DNA of 45,128 bases. Origin: Deltaproteobacteria bacterium Ga0077550. Lineage in GTDB: Bacteria > Myxococcota_A > Polyangia > Nannocystales > Nannocystaceae. Location: assembly GCA_001464385.1 (NCBI GenBank), contig LNFB01000108.1, positions 1 to 45,128 of the forward strand. Direction: 5' to 3'. This document shows positions 41,442 to 45,128 of this stretch, piece by piece. Positions within the stretch are counted from its first letter, which is position 1, and every line of letters begins with the position of its first letter. The notes under the pieces are model-generated. The model was not told the origin of the DNA. It did no database searches and saw only the letters and a list, made by a program, of their open reading frames with translations. The translations under genes were made by a program, and so were the position numbers.

Positions 41442-41999
41442 CTATTCGACGTAGCGGACGCAGTGCGCAGGCTGCTCGAGTCCGGGCGTGAAGCTGCCGT
41501 CGAGCTCGTCGAGGACGAGGTCGTGGACGAGCTGGAGGTTCAGCGCCAGTTCGTGGCCGAAGTCGAGCAGCACCCAGAACGGCACCTCGAGCGGGTGCGG
41601 CGAGAGCACGGCGCAGCGGGTCCAGTCCGGTGGGGGGCGGACGTCGCCGTCGGCGAGGCAGGCCCGACCCGTTGGGTGGTTCGACCCCTCGTAGGCGTCG
41701 ACGACGAGGTAGATCGGGGTGTCGTAGCCCTGGCACAGCCAGTCGCCGAGGAACTCGGGCGGGGCCTCGGCGCCGCTCGAGGACGCGCCGTCGTCCGACG
41801 CTCCGCCCGTCGTGTCGGCGCCGGGCGTCGAGTCCGTGCCCGCGGTCGCGGTCGTGGTCGCGGTGACGTCGCTCGACGTCGATCCGCCGTCCTCCGAGCT
41901 GGCGACCGTGCCGCGCTCGGGGCCGCACGCCGCGGTGATCACCGCGGCCACGGCGATCCATTCGCGGCGTCGTCCCGGGCTGTGGCGATGCGTCGTCAT
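41442..41999 (-). CDS. Lipoprotein, hypothetical
   Basis: 185 residues. Lipobox ITAAC (Cys25), then a Ser/Thr/Asp/Gly linker to about residue 78. The folded part (about 80-185) is short, with CQGYDTPIYLVVDAYEG, CLADGDVRPPPDW and a C-terminal LELD-type tail. Not recognised. The ATG at 41999 overlaps the stop of the longer lipoprotein gene upstream (41996-42958) in an ATGA, so the two are co-translated. It is convergent with the gene at 40738, only 2 nt between stops. Confidence 0.65.
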   Translation of the reverse strand: MTTHRHSPGRRREWIAVAAVITAACGPERGTVASSEDGGSTSSDVTATTTATAGTDSTPGADTTGGASDDGASSSGAEAPPEFLGDWLCQGYDTPIYLVVDAYEGSNHPTGRACLADGDVRPPPDWTRCAVLSPHPLEVPFWVLLDFGHELALNLQLVHDLVLDELDGSFTPGLEQPAHCVRYVE

Positions 42000-42958
42000 C
42001 CGCAGAACGATCCGGTCAGGCCCGCTTGCAGATCCACCTGCGCGGGCTGGCACGTCTGGCCCATCGGGCACTCATTGTCGAATTCACACGCGCCGCACAC
42101 CCCGAGCTGCAGGATGCCGAGGACGTCGCCGGGGGTGCAGATTCCCGAGGCGCAGGCGGCGGGGCCGAGTCCGTCGAGGCGACACCCCGCGCCGTTGGGG
42201 AGCGTGCCCTCGCCCTCGCAGGTCCACGCGCCGCCGAACGCCGGGACATCGTAGGCGGGCGAGCAGACCTCCGCGGGTCCGCAGTCGGCATCGATCGCAC
42301 ATTCGCCGCAGGTCTCGTTGGTGATGATCCCGGGGACGTCGATGATGGTCGCGCAGACGAGGGCGTCGGCGCAGGCCGCATCGGTGTCGCAGCCGTCGCC
42401 GAGCGAGCCGTCGTTGCACACGGCGCCCTGGACCGGATTCGCCAGCGGCAGCGGCACCGAGCAGCCACCGGCGTCGCAGTCGGTGTCGGCCTCGCACTCG
42501 CCACAGACCCCGCCGAGCGGCCCGACGACGAAGCAGAAGCTGGAGTCGCACTGCAGATCCAGATCGCACATCGACCCGTTCGGGAGGCCGCCGGGCTCGC
42601 CGGTCGAGCCCTCGGAGGATCCCTCGGACGATCCCCCGGACGATCCGGTGCTCGACTCGGTGCTCGCCCCAGTGCTCGACGATTCGTCGACGGCGCCCGA
42701 GCTCGACTCGGTGCTCGTGGTGCTCGGGTCGGCGGTCACGCCCGAGCTGCCGCTCTCGTCCGCGGTGGTCTCGGGCGACGACGTCGACGAGGTGTCGACG
42801 GCGGTCCCCGAGGAGGAGGCGCTCACGGAGGCGTCGGACATCGAGGCGTCGGACGCCGTCGACGTCGACCCGGACTCGGACGCTGTCGCGGCCGCGCCGT
42901 CATCCGAGCAACCCACGAGCCATGCCAAGCAAACCACCCAACTCCGATGAAACACCAT
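41996..42958 (-). CDS. Cysteine-rich lipoprotein (paralogue of 22964-23860)
   Basis: 320 residues. Lipobox WLVGC (Cys17), then a long Ser/Thr/Asp/Gly/Glu linker to about residue 122. The cysteine-rich part repeats the plan of the 22964 lipoprotein block by block: LPNGSMCDLDLQCDSSFCF, LGGVCGECEADTDCDAGGCS, GCDTDAACADALVC, CGECAIDADCG, then CGACEFDNECPMGQTC at the end. The pair therefore arose by duplication, with the linkers free to diverge. The start has GATCCT, a weak -10, 6 nt upstream. A second lipoprotein gene follows in an ATGA overlap. Confidence 0.75.
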   Translation of the reverse strand: MVFHRSWVVCLAWLVGCSDDGAAATASESGSTSTASDASMSDASVSASSSGTAVDTSSTSSPETTADESGSSGVTADPSTTSTESSSGAVDESSSTGASTESSTGSSGGSSEGSSEGSTGEPGGLPNGSMCDLDLQCDSSFCFVVGPLGGVCGECEADTDCDAGGCSVPLPLANPVQGAVCNDGSLGDGCDTDAACADALVCATIIDVPGIITNETCGECAIDADCGPAEVCSPAYDVPAFGGAWTCEGEGTLPNGAGCRLDGLGPAACASGICTPGDVLGILQLGVCGACEFDNECPMGQTCQPAQVDLQAGLTGSFCG

Positions 42959-43078
42959 GCGTCGAGGATCGCCGGGCCCGCGCTGCGACGCAAGGCCGAA
43001 CGTGGGGGGAAACGTCAGCCCACCGCCGCGGCGATCCTCGCCCGCGCTGCGGCATTGGGAACGGCGCCGCGGCCGTGC

Positions 43079-43084
43079 TACCCC
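43079..43084 (+). promoter_or_regulatory. Candidate -10 (TACCCC) of the DUF1579 gene
   Basis: TACCCC ends 6 nt before ATG 43091. A weak match (no final T) kept because of its position. Confidence 0.3.
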
Positions 43085-43090
43085 GATCGC

Positions 43091-43540
43091 ATGCCCGAGC
43101 CCACCCCGCACCATCGTCGGCTCCACGTGCTCGCCGGATCCTGGCGCGGCGACGAGACGCTGTATCCGTCGCCCTGGGCCCCCGAGCAACAGACCGCGAT
43201 CGGCACCTTCGAGATCCGCGTCGCCGTCGATGGGCTCTTCCTGCTCTCCGACTACGAGGAGTCGCAGGGCGGCGCGGTGGTGTTCCGCGGGCACGGGGTC
43301 TACGGCTGGGATCCGACGCTCGAGCGCTACACGATGTACTGGGTCGACTCGATGGGGCGCCCGAACCAGGCGCTCGGGATCTGGGACGCCGATCGCCTGG
43401 TGTTCACGGGCGAGCAGGGCTCCACCCGCTACATCTACACGATCGTCGACGCCGATCACTTCTCGTTCCGGATCGAGATCGCCCGCGATGACGCGTCGTG
43501 GTCGCCGCTGATGGACGGGAGCTTCGTCCGGGTGCCCTGA
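43091..43540 (+). CDS. DUF1579-family protein
   Basis: 149 residues, no signal peptide. The pattern L.GSWRGDETLYPSPW at the N-terminus, then TAIGTFEIRVAVDGLFLLSDYEE, WDPTLERYTMYWVDSMG and a C-terminal RIEIARDDASWSPLMDGSF matches DUF1579, a beta-barrel family thought to bind small ligands. Function unknown. No operon partners: the lipoprotein gene at 42958 is divergent and the next gene starts 63 nt downstream. Confidence 0.8.
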   Translation: MPEPTPHHRRLHVLAGSWRGDETLYPSPWAPEQQTAIGTFEIRVAVDGLFLLSDYEESQGGAVVFRGHGVYGWDPTLERYTMYWVDSMGRPNQALGIWDADRLVFTGEQGSTRYIYTIVDADHFSFRIEIARDDASWSPLMDGSFVRVP

Positions 43541-43603
43541 CCGCGTCGGTCCACCGAAGAAACTCCTGCCCGAACCGGCGCGCCGCTGCACTGGGAGCAG
43601 CAG

Positions 43604-44795
43604 ATGACGTCGCCGCGCCGCCGCTCTCCCCCTGTGTCGACCGTGGCCGCGATCGCCGGGCTCTGGCTCGTCGCGGCGTGTCACCGCGACGTCGACGACG
43701 GCCTCGGCAGCGGAGCGCAGGGCTCCGAGTCGCCGGCATCCGGGGGGTCGAGCGGCCCCGCGGGCGACGGCTCCACCGCGGCCGGCGTGTCGGCCACCGA
43801 CGGGGCCGCGACCACCGGCAACGCCACGACCGACGACGGTGTCGACGCCAGCGCTGGGGGCTCGACGGGCGGACCCGGACCCGGGCAGGGCTGCGGCACG
43901 GGTGGCGACGCGCTGTCGGCCAACGAGCAGATGCTCGTCGACATGCCGGCGGACTCGTGGCTCCGCATCCCCCAGGGCTACCGCGCCGTCTGTGACGACA
44001 CTTTCGAGCTCGAGTGGCACCTCGTCGAGGGCTGCTCGGCGGTGATCCAGGACTGGAGCGGCGGTGCGTGGGATCGCGTCGGTCGACAGCTGTTGCTGTG
44101 GGGCGGCGGCCACGGCGGCTACGCCGGCAACGAGGTCTACGGCTTCGACGTGGCGTCGTTCACGTGGTCTCGGCTCACCGAGCCGTCGGTCGGACCCTAC
44201 GACCGCGATCCGCTCGACGACGGCCTGCCGGTGTCGCGACACACCTACAACGGCTTGGTGTGGATCGATCACCTCGATCGGATGCTCGCCTGGGGGGGCT
44301 CGCGCGCCATCGACGGCGTCGGCACGAACGTGACGTGGTTGTTCGATCCCGCCACGACGACGTGGGTGAATCCACCGGGCACGAACGTTCCGGGCCCCGC
44401 GTACGATGCGAGCCTGGTCTACGACGCTGACAGCCGCCACGTGTTCGCCAAGGTCCCGGCCGGTCCGCTGTGGAGGCGACTTCGACAACGGCCTCGGCGC
44501 TCAGTACCCCGAGCAGGCCTTCACCAGCGGCGGCGGCGACATCATCCGCGCGACCGATCCGGGCTTCGCGTACGACCCCACCGCGGACCAGATGATCGCG
44601 TGGATCGGCGGCGGCCCCCATGCGCTCGACCTCGCGACCAAGGCGTGGACGCGCAGGAGCGGCACCGACGCGCCCGCGGACGACCTGGCCTACGGTAGCT
44701 TCGGGCGCTGGCGCTACCTGTGCGAGTACAACGTGTTCATCCTCGTGAACTCGATGGACGACGTGTTCTTCTACAAGCACACCGCCGGCGCGTGA
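43604..44795 (+). pseudogene. Kelch-like lipoprotein gene split by a frameshift
   Basis: The first frame (from ATG 43604) gives a signal peptide with lipobox VAAC (Cys26), a Ser/Thr/Gly linker to about residue 95 and kelch-like repeats: LLLWGGGHGGYAGNEVYGFDVASFTWSRL, split, then SRHTYNGLVWID.LDRMLAWGGS. At about 44471 the homologous reading passes into the +1 frame (GGDFDNGLGAQYPEQAF) and runs to a stop at 44795, giving FRW..LCEYNVFILVNS as a normal C-terminus. The first frame alone would continue with Arg/Pro-rich nonsense to 44698. A 1-bp insertion or a 2-bp deletion (for example two G lost from TGGGGAGGC) would explain it. This could be a sequencing error, a recent inactivation or phase variation. 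Confidence 0.7.
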
Positions 44796-44835
44796 GGGGA
44801 TCGCGACCGGCCGCGACGACGCCTCGCCGGTCCGC

Positions 44836-44841
44836 TACGCT
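44836..44841 (+). promoter_or_regulatory. Candidate -10 (TACGCT)
   Basis: TACGCT ends 9 nt before ATG 44851, with a run of seven G between them. Confidence 0.35.
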
Positions 44842-44850
44842 GGGGGGGCG

Positions 44851-45128
44851 ATGCAGCCCGCGCCGTTCGTCACCATCCGTTGCCCCGCGTGCGGCTCTGC
44901 GGACGCGCGGCCGCAGGGCGGCGATCGGTACCGCTGCACGCACTGCAACAGCAACTTCCTCTACACGGGCGCGGCGATGTCATCGCCCGTGGTCCACGTA
45001 CCGGCGCGTCGCGGATCCGCGGCGCCGGCGATCGTCGGGGTGGTGGTCGTGCTCGGCGGACTCGCGGTCGTGGCCTTCGTGCTGCTCTTCTCCGCGGGTG
45101 AGCGCACCGTCGGCGCGCCGACGGTCGC
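44851..45128 (+). CDS. Zinc-ribbon membrane protein (partial)
   Basis: Only the first 92 residues are in the window. Residues 11-33 hold two CxxC pairs (CPAC and CTHC), a zinc ribbon. A hydrophobic segment at about 62-83 (AIVGVVVVLGGLAVVAF) would anchor it in the membrane. The remainder lies beyond the right edge, so the overall family cannot be determined. TACGCT lies 9 nt before the ATG. Confidence 0.7.
   Translation, partial: MQPAPFVTIRCPACGSADARPQGGDRYRCTHCNSNFLYTGAAMSSPVVHVPARRGSAAPAIVGVVVVLGGLAVVAFVLLFSAGERTVGAPTV

Overview
The window is about 45 kb of very GC-rich DNA from the chromosome of what looks like a myxobacterium (phylum Myxococcota), most likely of the Nannocystaceae/Plesiocystis type. 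The placement is inferred. It rests on cysteine-rich 'CGDG...E.CDG' repeat lipoproteins, long Ser/Thr/Gly/Asp linkers straight after lipoprotein cysteines, a TPR Ser/Thr-kinase plus sigma-factor cassette, an NtrB/NtrC-type pair and frequent GTG/TTG starts. I recognise 48 protein genes (two cut by the window edges, one frameshifted) and one RNA gene, the tmRNA. There is no rRNA, tRNA, CRISPR array, transposase or integrase.

Layout. 1-5.5 kb: a Tat-exported molybdopterin oxidoreductase (partial), then divergently serC with a SUFU-domain gene, and three lipoproteins. 5.5-9.2 kb: a leftward cassette of TPR Ser/Thr kinase, small cysteine-containing protein and ECF-like sigma factor. 9.4-12.8 kb: a phospholipase-D-like lipoprotein coupled to a HAD lipoprotein, and a membrane protein. 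13.0-15.7 kb: a sensor kinase and sigma54-dependent response regulator overlapping by ATGA. 15.7-19.2 kb: a cysteine-free glutaredoxin-like protein, a DUF4349-like lipoprotein, a TerB-like protein, a membrane protein and a beta-propeller lipoprotein. 19.3-22.9 kb: a leftward operon of two complete ABC-2 transporters. 23-28.5 kb: two lipoproteins, a GIY-YIG protein and two tandem MuiA-type (DUF4139) genes. 28.6-31.7 kb: a leftward operon of TerB-like, cupin, aspartokinase and an extended SDR. 31.8-35 kb: an FHA-PilZ protein, trmK, the tmRNA with its terminator, and an excisionase-HTH/PIN toxin-antitoxin pair just behind the tmRNA. 35-45 kb: mostly lipoproteins, plus a DUF4239 membrane protein, a LysR regulator divergent from an NAD(P)-binding protein, a DUF1579 protein, a kelch-like lipoprotein split by a frameshift, and a zinc-ribbon membrane protein running off the edge.

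Two features cut across the window. About a third of the genes (16 of 48) encode predicted lipoproteins. A TANNNT-like -10 hexamer sits 6-10 nt before the start codon of about sixteen operon-first genes, often before GTG or TTG, which implies leaderless or near-leaderless transcripts. Operon-internal genes instead show Shine-Dalgarno sequences or ATGA/GTGA overlaps. This start architecture decided several start codons below.

Housekeeping functions present are serine/PLP biosynthesis (serC), aspartate-family amino acids (lysC), tRNA m1A22 modification (trmK) and trans-translation (ssrA). The rest is mainly signalling, envelope and surface biology. No single multi-gene system here is clearly new. 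The best candidates for new biology are the leaderless start architecture, the kinase/small-protein/sigma cassette, the paired MuiA genes and the cysteine-free glutaredoxin.
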